DNA of 64,000 nt from Sphingomonas chungangi (lineage in GTDB: Bacteria > Pseudomonadota > Alphaproteobacteria > Sphingomonadales > Sphingomonadaceae), in the NCBI RefSeq assembly GCF_013778325.1, contig NZ_JACEIB010000025.1, forward strand, positions 213,371 through 277,370. Direction: 5' to 3'. The translations under genes and the position numbers were made by a program. How positions within the stretch are numbered: position 1 is the first letter of the stretch; every line of letters starts with the position of its first letter. A model generated the notes under the pieces. That model ran no database searches, was not told the origin of the DNA, and saw only the letters and a list, made by a program, of their open reading frames with translations. Below, piece by piece: positions 46,422 to 55,299 of this stretch.

Positions 46422-46496
46422 GCGGGCGTAGCTCAGGGGTAGAGCACAACCTTGCCAAGGTTGGGGTCGAGGGTTCGAATCCCTTCGCCCGCTCCA
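46422..46496 (+). tRNA. tRNA-Gly (GCC)
   Basis: Full cloverleaf: acceptor GCGGGCG/CGCCCGC, D-arm GCTC..GAGC, anticodon stem CAACC/GGTTG with loop TTGCCAA (anticodon GCC, 46454-46456), T-arm GAGGG TTCGAAT CCCTT, and an encoded CCA. The T-arm and acceptor are well paired. The sequence immediately 3' is gene-poor and then catabolic. Confidence 0.97.
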
Positions 46497-47185
46497 GGTT
46501 TTTACGAGAATCAGTTATCTAGACAGCCCTCACAGGGGCCTGCGCAGCTGTTTCAGATCTTGCTGTCCACTAGGCTAAGCTCTATCGCGGTGGATCAGCC
46601 TGCCGGTCGATTCGTCGGAGAGTCTGGCATGCGAATCCATCAGTTCGAGAGATCCAGTTAGAGGAGTACGGCGGGACCACCACGCCTGACCCGTCGAAAG
46701 ACCGAAGCGGGGCACCCCGCGCCGACCGGCCGATTCGGCCATCATCTCTCCGAACAGGACTGCTACTCCAGAGCTGCCAATCCCGCCCTGAGCCGCAGTG
46801 CCCCGTCAGTGGCGAGACATCGACGCTGCGCTACTCGGCAAGCGCGACGCGTTCATATGGCCGTACTTCCATGTCTGCAGGGAGGGTCACGACCGCACCG
46901 GCCGGGCGAACTTCCACTCCCGCTGGCGCGCCATGACGGCAGCTTCGGCCCGCTCCTCCGATGCAGCAAACTGGTTGACAGATAGATTGCGCGCGCGTCG
47001 ATAGCGCAATCGCGCCTCATCGGTGGGCGGGGGCCAGGCGATGGAGCGCTCCATGACCGCTGAAATCCATAACCTTGAAACCAAGTTGACCGACTCCGGC
47101 CGGGATATGGGCCGGATGGCAGATGCGCTCGCGATCAAGACGGCGTTTAGCGTAGCGACGCCGTCCGACCCTCGTGTCATCTGTC
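46497..47185. other. 689-base gene-poor stretch after tRNA-Gly
   Basis: No gene is recognised. Short open frames exist on both strands (for example 46798-47004 on +, and its in-frame continuation to about 47199 after one stop codon), but none shows family features or good ribosome sites. GC content is lower than the neighbouring core genes. The region may hold decayed genes from integration at the tRNA; no repeat of the tRNA 3' end was found in the window. Confidence 0.4.
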
Positions 47186-48277
47186 TCAGAACGACGTGAT
47201 CACGCTCCGCGCAATCGCACCCTTCTTCAGCTCGCTATACGCTTCGTTGATTTCGTCGATGCGGATCTCGCGAGAGATGAGGTCGTCGAGGTTGAGTTTC
47301 CCCTGGAGATAGAGGTTCGCGAACTTCGGGATATCATGCTTGATGTTCGAGGAGCCCATGTAAACGCCGCGTAGCTCGACTTGGTTCGTGAGCAGGTCGA
47401 TGGTGACATTCACGTCGATCGTCGATGCAGGATTGTGGACGCCGATCAGATAGGCGCCGCCGCCCTTGCGCACCATACGAATCGCCTGCTCCGAGGTCGG
47501 CTTGATCCCGACCACCTCGAACGCATGGTCGACGCCGCCTTCGATGAGCGCACGCACCGCCTCGACCGGATCGCCGGCGGACGCGACCACGAAATCGGTT
47601 GCGCCGAACTTCCGGGCGAGATCCTCCTTGGCCGGCTGCATGTCGACGGCGATGATCCTCGCCGCGCCGGCCAGTTGCGCGCCGCTGATCACGTTCAATC
47701 CGACGCCGCCGATGCCGATTACCGCCACGGTGTCGCCGGGCCGGACCTTCGCGGTGTTGATCGCCGCGCCTGCGCCGGTGATGACGCCGCAGCCGAGCAA
47801 CGACGCCTGTGGGAAGGGGATTTCCTTCGGGACCTTCGCGAGTTGGTTTTCGTGAACAAGTGCGCGTTCCGCAAACGCGCCGGTCCCGAAGACCTGGCTG
47901 ACCGGAGTGCCACCGCGAGTCAGTCGGCTGTCCTCGTCAGCACCGCGAAGTGTCTCGTCCGTGTGAGTGCATTGGTAGGTGCGGCCGCCGATGCATGCCG
48001 GGCAGTGACCGCAGAATTGGATGAGCGATCCGACGACGTGATCGCCTTCGACGAACTCCCGTACCTCGGGGCCGACAGCGACCACGATGCCAGCGAGTTC
48101 GTGACCGAGCACCGCGGGCAAGGGAACGCCGAAGTCCTGCTCCGCAAAGTGCAAGTCGGAGTGGCAAAGGCCGGAGGCCTTTACCTCGACGAGCACTTCC
48201 CGGCCGATCGGGGCGCCAAACTCGATTTCCTCGACCTGGAAGGTCCCATCTAGCTCGTTGAGCACCGCTGCTTTCAT
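47186..48277 (-). CDS. Zinc-dependent alcohol dehydrogenase (class III-like)
   Basis: 363 residues of the medium-chain Zn-ADH family. Catalytic zinc ligands Cys38, His59 and the Cys in LLGCGVITGAG; structural zinc CGHCPAC.......C (Cys89, 92, 95, 103). NAD-binding GIGGVGLNVI. It oxidises an alcohol, substrate unknown. GGAG is eight bases before the ATG. Same strand as, and 60 bases after, the MmgE/PrpD gene, so likely the tail of the kinase-module operon. Confidence 0.9.
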   Translation of the reverse strand: MKAAVLNELDGTFQVEEIEFGAPIGREVLVEVKASGLCHSDLHFAEQDFGVPLPAVLGHELAGIVVAVGPEVREFVEGDHVVGSLIQFCGHCPACIGGRTYQCTHTDETLRGADEDSRLTRGGTPVSQVFGTGAFAERALVHENQLAKVPKEIPFPQASLLGCGVITGAGAAINTAKVRPGDTVAVIGIGGVGLNVISGAQLAGAARIIAVDMQPAKEDLARKFGATDFVVASAGDPVEAVRALIEGGVDHAFEVVGIKPTSEQAIRMVRKGGGAYLIGVHNPASTIDVNVTIDLLTNQVELRGVYMGSSNIKHDIPKFANLYLQGKLNLDDLISREIRIDEINEAYSELKKGAIARSVITSF

Positions 48278-48337
48278 TCAAGATCTCCTGAGGGTTTGGG
48301 CCGGCGCGGCCGGGACAAGTTGATCGGTGTCGAGCGG

Positions 48338-49753
48338 TCAGGCCGTCATCGATTCGACGAGTGACTGGACGTCCTGCACGCCTTCGAGGTTGCGGCAGAG
48401 CTCGACAAGCCGGTCGAGCTTAGGCTCGGGAAGCGAGACCGCCGCAAAGCCCGCGCATCGCTCTAGTTTCGCCTGCAGATCGGTCCACGTCATCGGGTTC
48501 CTGGTGTGTCCCTTCGTATAAGGCGTGACATGGGTGAACCTGCGCCCATCGCGCATCGTGATGGTGACCGGGAAGCCTTCGAACTGATCGGTGATCGAGG
48601 GATCGGAGACGATCGAGACACGGCGCATAAGGTCGCGCTTGTCGTCGCGCATGATTTCGGCGGTATTGAGGTCGTCGAGAAAGAAGCCGCCGGTTATCGC
48701 GGCGGACGCGATTGTATAGGGAGCGCTGAACATCGCCTCGGGCACGCTGCGGGGATTCCACTTCGCGGCGGCCGGCTCAAAGGTCATGCGCGAAGCATCG
48801 CTGCCGACGCATTCGATGCTTTCGATCTGGCGATGGTCCAACTCCTCGCGCGCCATGATCGCGGCGGTGCTGGCGATGAACGAATGGGTGAACTTGCAAG
48901 CCGAATAGGGCTTCATCGACAGCCCCTCGGTAAGCTGCCATCTTGTCCCCAGTCCGTCGGTGAGCAACTCGGGTTGTACGTCGTCCCAGGCGATGTGGCG
49001 CAGGATGCCGCTCGGCACTCCCTGGAAAACGCCCCTCGGCGCGGTCACGCCGGCGCGGGTCAGCAGCGCCGCCTTTACCGCGGTATCGCCGGCGAAGGCG
49101 TGCTGCACGCGCGCCATTTGGGTGCCTTCGGAGTATTTGTTGTACTCCGACATCCCGTGGACGGTGTAGGCCATGCCCAACGCGTTCCACGTTTCGTCGG
49201 CGCTGAGGCCGAGCAGTCGCGAGACCGACGCCGTCGCGCAGAGCGGCCCGTTCCATTCGCCGGGCATGCCCCAGGTGGTATGATAGCGTACGAGGTTGAG
49301 CGCAGCGCTCGCGCGGACGCCGACCTCGGCGCCGGTGACGTATGCCGCGATAAACTCCTTACCCGTCACCGGCCGGCCGGCGATGCCGATCACCGACATC
49401 ATCGCCGGCACGTTCCACTCGGTGACGTGGCCGCCGGTCTCGTGGACGTCGCCCATGTCGATCGCGCGCGCCATTACGCCGTTGGCGAACGCGGCGAGCG
49501 GGGCGGGCACCCGGTGCCCGTGTACCAGGATAGTCGCCTCGGGCTTGCCACCCCACTCCGCCGCGAGCGCGGCGATCGCAGGGGTGACCTCCCACCCCGA
49601 TCCGGCAATGGTGACTGCGAGCGTGTCCATGATCGCGCGCTTGGCGAGATCGATGACCTCGGCGTCAAGGTCCTCGAAGCGTGTCTCAGCGACCATCCGC
49701 GCCAGCTCGCCGGCGGGATCCTGGCTCGGATGGACCGGGTTTTCGTGCTTCAT
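48338..49753 (-). CDS. MmgE/PrpD family protein (2-methylcitrate dehydratase-like)
   Basis: 471 residues of the MmgE/PrpD fold: LAKRAIMDTLAVTIAG, GVMARAIDMGDVHETGGHVTEWNVPAMM (conserved His/Asp-rich region) and SMKPYSACKFTHSF. PrpD dehydrates 2-methylcitrate, but divergent members act on other hydroxy acids, isomerise itaconyl compounds or are unknown. In this cluster a hydroxyacid dehydratase role is plausible. ATGA overlap with the small partner gene. Confidence 0.87.
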   Translation of the reverse strand: MKHENPVHPSQDPAGELARMVAETRFEDLDAEVIDLAKRAIMDTLAVTIAGSGWEVTPAIAALAAEWGGKPEATILVHGHRVPAPLAAFANGVMARAIDMGDVHETGGHVTEWNVPAMMSVIGIAGRPVTGKEFIAAYVTGAEVGVRASAALNLVRYHTTWGMPGEWNGPLCATASVSRLLGLSADETWNALGMAYTVHGMSEYNKYSEGTQMARVQHAFAGDTAVKAALLTRAGVTAPRGVFQGVPSGILRHIAWDDVQPELLTDGLGTRWQLTEGLSMKPYSACKFTHSFIASTAAIMAREELDHRQIESIECVGSDASRMTFEPAAAKWNPRSVPEAMFSAPYTIASAAITGGFFLDDLNTAEIMRDDKRDLMRRVSIVSDPSITDQFEGFPVTITMRDGRRFTHVTPYTKGHTRNPMTWTDLQAKLERCAGFAAVSLPEPKLDRLVELCRNLEGVQDVQSLVESMTA

Positions 49754-50262
49754 GATGCAGCACTCATGGTCTGGGCGATCGTCGGCAGCTCGGCACGGTC
49801 CGGATCGAGGCCGGTCGCTGCGAACCAGCTCCGCTCGCGTCGTGCCTGGCGATGGCCATAGTCGATGATCGCGGCGAAAGCGGCTGGCGCGAGCGCAAGC
49901 CGGCCGTCCTCTCCGAGGATGATCCGGTCAATGACGCTACCGAGGTCGTGGATCGCGGTCGCTAGCGCTTTCTGATCGTCGGAGTCGGTGTTCCGTGCCA
50001 CCGAAAGTGCGTCGGCAAGCGACTGGCGATAGATCGGATCAACCTGATCGGCGAGCTCGTCGCCGAGCCGCATCATGTTTTCGAGCGATCCAGCCTCGAA
50101 CTTCACCGCGAACCGCCACTGGTCCTTCATCATCCGGAGATGACCGATGACGAGGTTGACTTGATCCCGTGCCAGCCGCTCGCCCGACGGGAGGGCGGGG
50201 ATCACGACCTGTTCGAGCGCCTTGAGCATGTTGTCGATGCGCAAATCGATGTCGGGCAGCAT
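49750..50262 (-). CDS. 170-residue helical partner protein of the kinase module (copy 1)
   Basis: 170 residues, likely all helical; opens LPDIDLRIDNMLKALEQVVIPALP. No named family recognised. It has a clear paralogue at 59043 (IDLR..N.LKAL..VV.PA, RLARDQ, DQWR, YEAGSL and the C-terminal R.WFA...LDPD). Both copies directly follow an APH-type kinase gene with tight overlap, so a kinase partner is the simplest reading, by analogy with LvaA-LvaB in Pseudomonas putida levulinate use. Confidence 0.75.
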   Translation of the reverse strand: MLPDIDLRIDNMLKALEQVVIPALPSGERLARDQVNLVIGHLRMMKDQWRFAVKFEAGSLENMMRLGDELADQVDPIYRQSLADALSVARNTDSDDQKALATAIHDLGSVIDRIILGEDGRLALAPAAFAAIIDYGHRQARRERSWFAATGLDPDRAELPTIAQTMSAAS

Positions 50263-51458
50263 CAACGGTCTCCGATCAGCGTGACGATGTGGTCGAGAAA
50301 GACCGCGCCGGCCGAACCCAGCCAAGTCAGCACGACCTCCTGATGGTTGTTGCCCTCCTTGGCCGCGCGCATCGCCTGGCCGAGGTCCATCACCGCACAT
50401 TTATAGGCGTTGAGCACCTCGTAATAGTGCAGCCGGACCGGATCGATGCGGTTGCCCGAGGCTTCCTCGTAAAGACGGAAGAACTCGTCACGCGGAAGCA
50501 GGCCGCTCACTAGGAACACGCCGTCGTCGCGCCACGCACCGAAGATCTTCTGCGTCGTCCAGGCGAGATCCTCGTGCAGATCGCCGATATGCGCGAGTTC
50601 CCAGTCGAGCACAGCAGTGAAATCGCCGCTCGGCTCCTCGAACATGAAGTTTCCCATGCGCAAGTCGCTATGGACGAGCACCGGCGTATCGCAGACCGGT
50701 GCGTTCTCGCGTAGCCAGCGTTCAGCGAGCGTGACCATGGGCACCGGCTCGACGAGACTGTCCCACCACACCCGCGACCACCAATTCACCTGCCAGATCG
50801 CCGCCTGCCGGCTGTTCGCGCGCGGTACCGAAAAATAATCGAACGTCGTGTTCGCGACGTCGAAGCGATGGGTGGTGGCCAGCGCGTGGATGTATTGCGG
50901 AGCGAGCTTGGCGGCGAACTCGCCGAGTTGACCTCCCATGCCCGACACGCCCTTGCCGCGGAGCGCGGTCGGCTCGGTAACACCCGCCACGAACCCCAGG
51001 ATCACCGCAGGCTGGCCGAGCAGGTCGCCATCGGCGTCGTGGAAGCGCACCGGCGCGATCGGGAGGTGATCCGCCATCAGCCGCTGAACTTCGGCTTCGC
51101 GGCCGCGGCAGGTCTGTGCGATCGCCTCGAGCGGATCCATCCGCAGGACGAGGCGCTCGCCCTCGGTGTCGCCGGCATGGCGGAACGTGAAGGCGAACTG
51201 TTCCTTGGACGCGCCGCCAGACATCCGCGAGACCTGCGTGACCGCGACCTCGCGATACCCCTTGTGTGCGAAGAAGCGGCCGAGCATCGCGATGACCTCG
51301 GCATCACTTTTGGGGCGATAGGGGCCGGTCGCCCGCTGGCGGACGGTGCGATCGAGGATCGTTTTGATCCGCGGTTCGATCTCGCCTCGATCCCACGCAC
51401 CGACATCGTCGCTCTTCCCAATCTCGACGAGCGGGGCCGCGGCGCCGGAGGGCGTCAT
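50262..51458 (-). CDS. APH-type phosphotransferase (small-molecule kinase, copy 1)
   Basis: 398 residues of the aminoglycoside/choline-kinase-like fold. RMSGGASKEQFAFTFRH (79-94) corresponds to the nucleotide loop, the catalytic loop is LVHSDLRMGN (His263, Asp265, Asn270), and the metal-binding VLDWE (Asp285, Glu287) follows. Related bacterial kinases, and the kinase domains of animal ACAD10/11, phosphorylate hydroxyacyl-CoA. ATGA overlap with the DUF7064-like gene and one-base overlap with the small partner. Confidence 0.88.
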   Translation of the reverse strand: MTPSGAAAPLVEIGKSDDVGAWDRGEIEPRIKTILDRTVRQRATGPYRPKSDAEVIAMLGRFFAHKGYREVAVTQVSRMSGGASKEQFAFTFRHAGDTEGERLVLRMDPLEAIAQTCRGREAEVQRLMADHLPIAPVRFHDADGDLLGQPAVILGFVAGVTEPTALRGKGVSGMGGQLGEFAAKLAPQYIHALATTHRFDVANTTFDYFSVPRANSRQAAIWQVNWWSRVWWDSLVEPVPMVTLAERWLRENAPVCDTPVLVHSDLRMGNFMFEEPSGDFTAVLDWELAHIGDLHEDLAWTTQKIFGAWRDDGVFLVSGLLPRDEFFRLYEEASGNRIDPVRLHYYEVLNAYKCAVMDLGQAMRAAKEGNNHQEVVLTWLGSAGAVFLDHIVTLIGDR

Positions 51459-52381
51459 GCGAACCTGCCGACGAACGGCTTGGCGTAAGCGAGATAAGCA
51501 CGGCTCCAGCAGAATTCGAGCCAGCCTGTGCCGTCCTCGCCGCCGATCTTCGCCTCCAGGATGGCTTCGTTCAGCAGCACTTCGGGATCGAGATCGAGCT
51601 GGTAATTTGCGTAAGATTTGCAGTCGACGAACACCGACCGACCGGCCTCGTCCTTGACCGTGACGCGGAAGCCTTTCTGCATCATCTCCGCATCGTAATC
51701 GATATCGTAATCGACCGTTTCGATGTGGTGCATCACCCCGTCTTTGAACAGGTAGCCGCGCAGTTCGACCCGGCCGAAGCATAGCATCTCAAAGAAGTGG
51801 ACCGAGACGCTCTGGGTGGTGACGTGGAACCACTTGTAGTGCTGGTTGAGGCCCCACACGCGTGGGCCCCAGCTATGATCGCGGATCATGAAATGATCCA
51901 TGGCGTAATCCTTGCCGTCGATCGTGAGCAGCCCCTTGACGATGCCGTGCTGCTCGGTCCGGTCGTCGCCATAATGCGGGGGATTGCCGCGGGGGTGCGA
52001 ACTGAACGCATAAGGTGGATGGATCGCCTCCCAAAGACCCTCGAACTGGATCCGCTCGCCTGTCCATTTCAGGGCCACGGTCTGGAACGGTTTGCGTACC
52101 TGCATTTGGATGCTGCCGAGCCGCCAGTCGTCGAAGTTCATGTCGACCGGCATGATGCCGTCGACCTGTTCCTCGATCGGCCTTTCAAGCGCAGGCCCGA
52201 ACAGGAAGAAGCGGGCCTTGCCGCTGCCGTCGCCGCGCACGGTCGGATAGATGAACCCGGCGATTCCGTGCTCGGGCATGACGACCTGATGAGTAAGCGA
52301 CTCCCGGCCATCGAGCGCAAGCGCATGACGGAAGGCGTTCGATTCGGGGAAGCTTGAGAACTTCTCGTTGGCGTCCGGCAT
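51455..52381 (-). CDS. DUF7064-like (AttH/CrtC-like) protein, copy 1
   Basis: 308 residues of the lipocalin-like AttH/hydroxyneurosporene-synthase-like group. Strong motifs: IHPPYAFSSHPRGNPPHYG, DRTEQHG and the family hallmark MIRDHSWGPRVWGLNQHYKW. No signal peptide. Often found with catabolic enzymes, function unproven. Its paralogue at 53799 faces the other way; each accompanies its own kinase gene. GGGAG lies ten bases before the ATG. Confidence 0.82.
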   Translation of the reverse strand: MPDANEKFSSFPESNAFRHALALDGRESLTHQVVMPEHGIAGFIYPTVRGDGSGKARFFLFGPALERPIEEQVDGIMPVDMNFDDWRLGSIQMQVRKPFQTVALKWTGERIQFEGLWEAIHPPYAFSSHPRGNPPHYGDDRTEQHGIVKGLLTIDGKDYAMDHFMIRDHSWGPRVWGLNQHYKWFHVTTQSVSVHFFEMLCFGRVELRGYLFKDGVMHHIETVDYDIDYDAEMMQKGFRVTVKDEAGRSVFVDCKSYANYQLDLDPEVLLNEAILEAKIGGEDGTGWLEFCWSRAYLAYAKPFVGRFA

Positions 52382-52623
52382 GGAAAATCCGCTCCCTGAG
52401 GTTTTGGGCGTATTGTTGGGCCGATGCAGTACGTCGGCATCGTCTCGCTTGTCTGGATTGGGCTTCGGGTAGTCCTGCTCCTCGCCGTCGCGGCTGCGAG
52501 ACGCTGTTCGCGCCTTTCGCTTATCGAAGCAGACCTAGGCGCGCAGAAGGGAACCGACCTAATAAGTTTCGGGCAGAGCTATTCATAAAACGGATAGAAC
52601 CGGATTCTCGACTGCGCGGCGGC

Positions 52624-53403
52624 TTAGGCGGAGATCACATCTGCCTGCCGCGTCGTTGGCTCGATCATCGCTGCCGTGATCGTGGCGACCTGATCATCGG
52701 AAAGGCCATGATGGAGGAGATAGTCCCGCGTCGTGCCGAACCGGCTCTCGAGCGCGGCGAAGAGCGCGTCGAGATAAGCGTGGTCGGTTCCCAGCATGAC
52801 CCGGCGGCATTCGATCGGCAGATCGGAGTAGAGATCGAGCTTGGCGTCCGACAGCATGTTCTCGAAGTGGGCGTCGCTGTCGAGGAGCATGCTGCTGCGC
52901 AGATAGTCCTCCAGGATCGTCGCACGGTCGACGCCGAGGAGATCGAGGATCAACGCGGCGGCGGCGCCCGTCCTGTCCTTGCCGGCCGAGCAATGCACGA
53001 GGAGGGGCAGATGGTCGTCGGCAATGGCCCGGAACATGGCCACGAATTCAGGCGCGTAATCGTCGAGCATCATGGCATAGAAGTCCGCGAAACTGCGCGC
53101 CCAAGCTTCGGCCGTCCGATCCGCCTTCGCGAAAATTCGATTGAAGATGAAATCGGTATCTGGCTTCGGTGAGACGTGCTCGAAGGCGCTTCGTGCTCCT
53201 GCTGCGGTCGGCTGGGCAGCGCGCTCCTGCGCACAACGCAGGTCGATCGTCGCGCTGAGGCTTAAGGCCTGGACGGTTTCGATGTCGGTATCGGTTAGGC
53301 GGGATAGCTGACTGGATCGATAGATCTTCCCGCGTCGCACATGACCGCCGGAACGCGTCGTGTAGCCGCCCAGATCCCGGAAATTCGGCGCTCCCGTCAG
53401 CAT
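52624..53403 (-). CDS. Tyrosine/serine phosphatase-like protein (IphP/MptpB type)
   Basis: 259 residues from the preferred ATG at 53403: TGAPNFRDLGGYTTRSGG, GKIYRSSQLSRLTDTDIETVQAL, IDLR, and the catalytic loop VHCSAGKDRTG (HC(x5)R). These enzymes hydrolyse phosphate from tyrosine, serine or lipids. A longer reading (to TTG 53559) has no ribosome site. It stands between the two kinase modules and could remove the phosphate they add; that is inference. Upstream gap 52382-52623 to the DUF7064-like gene holds nothing else I can support. Confidence 0.85.
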   Translation of the reverse strand: MLTGAPNFRDLGGYTTRSGGHVRRGKIYRSSQLSRLTDTDIETVQALSLSATIDLRCAQERAAQPTAAGARSAFEHVSPKPDTDFIFNRIFAKADRTAEAWARSFADFYAMMLDDYAPEFVAMFRAIADDHLPLLVHCSAGKDRTGAAAALILDLLGVDRATILEDYLRSSMLLDSDAHFENMLSDAKLDLYSDLPIECRRVMLGTDHAYLDALFAALESRFGTTRDYLLHHGLSDDQVATITAAMIEPTTRQADVISA

Positions 53404-53798
53404 CTGCGTTCCGTCCACCGCCAAGTCACGCGCCGCTTTCCCGAAACCGGGCGGGCGCGCCAATAGGGAATGCGTGCCCACATTGAAAAAGCGGACCCCG
53501 GGCCCACCCTCGAAAATGCGCGGACGCTCATCCACGCTTTTGGTAGGTCCATTGAACAATTGATTGACAGGTGCGCTGCAGTGGAATTACGTGACGCCAT
53601 AACGCAAAACATTGCCGTTTGAAGGTTTGGAAGCGGCCCGGCGAGAGATGCAATGGATTTTTGGCGGCCGGTCATTCCGTGATCGTGCAACTCCGTCGTG
53701 GTGCGACCGGCTAGGAAGCGCTCGCCGCGGCTTGCTTGCCGCCTTGCGGAGGAGCGCCCCCGGATCCGAGGATTTAACTGGTACGAGGAGCTGGCCCT
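53404..53798. other. 395-base intergenic region between divergent genes
   Basis: No gene. A perfect TTGACA (53564-53569) lies near the middle but no good -10 partner follows, so I do not call a promoter. The right end has GAGGAG (53785-53790) used as the ribosome site of the GTG start at 53799. Confidence 0.5.
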
Positions 53799-54725
53799 GT
53801 GAGTGAGCTTGCAACGAATTTCGAGGAATTTCCGGTTGAGCACGCCCATCGCCACAGGCTCGCGGAAAATGGTCGCGAGTCCCTCGCGCACATCTTCCTC
53901 ATGCCCGAATACGGGATGGCCGGTTTCCTCTATCCCAGCATGCTCGGCACGGGCGATGCGCGTGGGATGGCGTGTTTCTTCGGTCCCAGTTTTCCGCAGC
54001 AGGTGGAGGAAAGCCACAACGGGGTGATCGCAGAGGACATGACGTTTGCCGATTGGCGCCTCGGGCCGATGCGCATGGCGGTGACCGAGCCGCACAAGAA
54101 GGTGAGCATCTCTTGGGTGGGCGAACGGATCAAGGTGGCTGCCGAGTTCGAGGCGACCCACCCCCCCTATGCGTTCAGCATGCATCCGCGCGGCAATCCT
54201 CCCTATTTTGGCGACAACCGTACCGAGCAGCACGGGCGTGTTTCCGCCACGATCGAGATCGATGGCAAGTCGTTTCCGCACGAGGGATTGATGATCCGCG
54301 ACCATAGCTGGGGTCCGCGTATTTGGGGGATCAACCAGCATTATAAGTGGATTCATGCCACGACCGGCGAGGCGTCGATGCATTTTTTCGAGATGCAGGC
54401 GTTCGGGAAGACCGAGTTGCGCGGCTTCCTGTTCAAGGAAGGCAAGATGCGGCATCTGGTCGACGTCGACTATACGTTCGCGTTCGACGAGGCGATGCTC
54501 CAGCGCGAATTCCGCGTAACAGTAACCGACTCGGATGGCCGACAATCATCGATCGAGTACGATATTTATGGGACTCTGCAGTCGTCGCACGATCCCAAGA
54601 CGGTCATCAACACGGGCTGCGCCAAGGTTCGGTTTGATGGCGCGGATGGTGTTGGCGTCTGTGAATTCAACTGGAACAGGAATTATTTCGACTTCGCCAA
54701 GGACTACGCCGTTCGATACGGCTGA
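53799..54725 (+). CDS. DUF7064-like (AttH/CrtC-like) protein, copy 2
   Basis: 308 residues with GTG start and GAGGAG eight bases before it. Same motifs as copy 1: THPPYAFSMHPRGNPPYFG, DNRTEQHG and MIRDHSWGPRIWGINQHYKW. High similarity to the gene at 51455 shows duplication. No signal peptide. Likely first gene of the + strand module, though 574 bases separate it from the receptor. Confidence 0.82.
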   Translation: MSELATNFEEFPVEHAHRHRLAENGRESLAHIFLMPEYGMAGFLYPSMLGTGDARGMACFFGPSFPQQVEESHNGVIAEDMTFADWRLGPMRMAVTEPHKKVSISWVGERIKVAAEFEATHPPYAFSMHPRGNPPYFGDNRTEQHGRVSATIEIDGKSFPHEGLMIRDHSWGPRIWGINQHYKWIHATTGEASMHFFEMQAFGKTELRGFLFKEGKMRHLVDVDYTFAFDEAMLQREFRVTVTDSDGRQSSIEYDIYGTLQSSHDPKTVINTGCAKVRFDGADGVGVCEFNWNRNYFDFAKDYAVRYG

Positions 54726-55299
54726 AGTTGCGGATCGAAATGATGAGGCAGCGCGCCTTCACCAACACGGTGGTTGGACCAATAATCATATCCAATGAAT
54801 GTCGTTTGGCTGGGCGTCGGGACTCGCGCGCGGCTTTCGAGCTACGGCATTCGGCCCAGGCAATTCCGGTGGAAATGGCCCGACAAATCGCGCTTTGATG
54901 CTTGTTGGATTGATAAGGTGAGGATCGGATAGGATCATTCGCGTGCTCCTTGGCTGACATCATCGTCAAACCAAAAGGAGCCATGATCCCGATATTTGAA
55001 TGCATATCCAACAATCCGAATTTGCCGGCTGTTATGATGAGGGTATGCGGTTCGCAGGCAAGGCGGCGAAGACCGCCCGTTCGGGAAGGACGAGGATGGG
55101 ATGGCTACCGGCAATCGAAACAGCATCGTGGCGGGACGAACATGACCAGCTTCGGTCCGGCATTTTACGGCCGTGAGGTGGGCAGGGCCCACTAACACCG
55201 ACGATGCGGGTTTAGCCCGGTCTTCGGCTCGAACCAGGCTGGCGGCGAACCGAACCATGAAGTCGGCAAACAGTATAAAGATACAATTGGAGGGGTTTC
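54726..55299. other. 574-base intergenic region before the TonB receptor
   Basis: No gene recognised; the frames on both strands lack family features. The composition is more AT-rich than nearby genes. GGAGG (55287-55291), eight bases before the receptor ATG, is its ribosome site. Confidence 0.5.

Noticed and set aside
46798-47004. Possible small gene after the tRNA
   Set aside because: No ribosome site or recognisable motif; kept only in the region note as possible decay.
54667-55014. - strand open frame in the gap before the TonB receptor
   Set aside because: No family pattern and no ribosome site; overlaps the end of the DUF7064-like gene.
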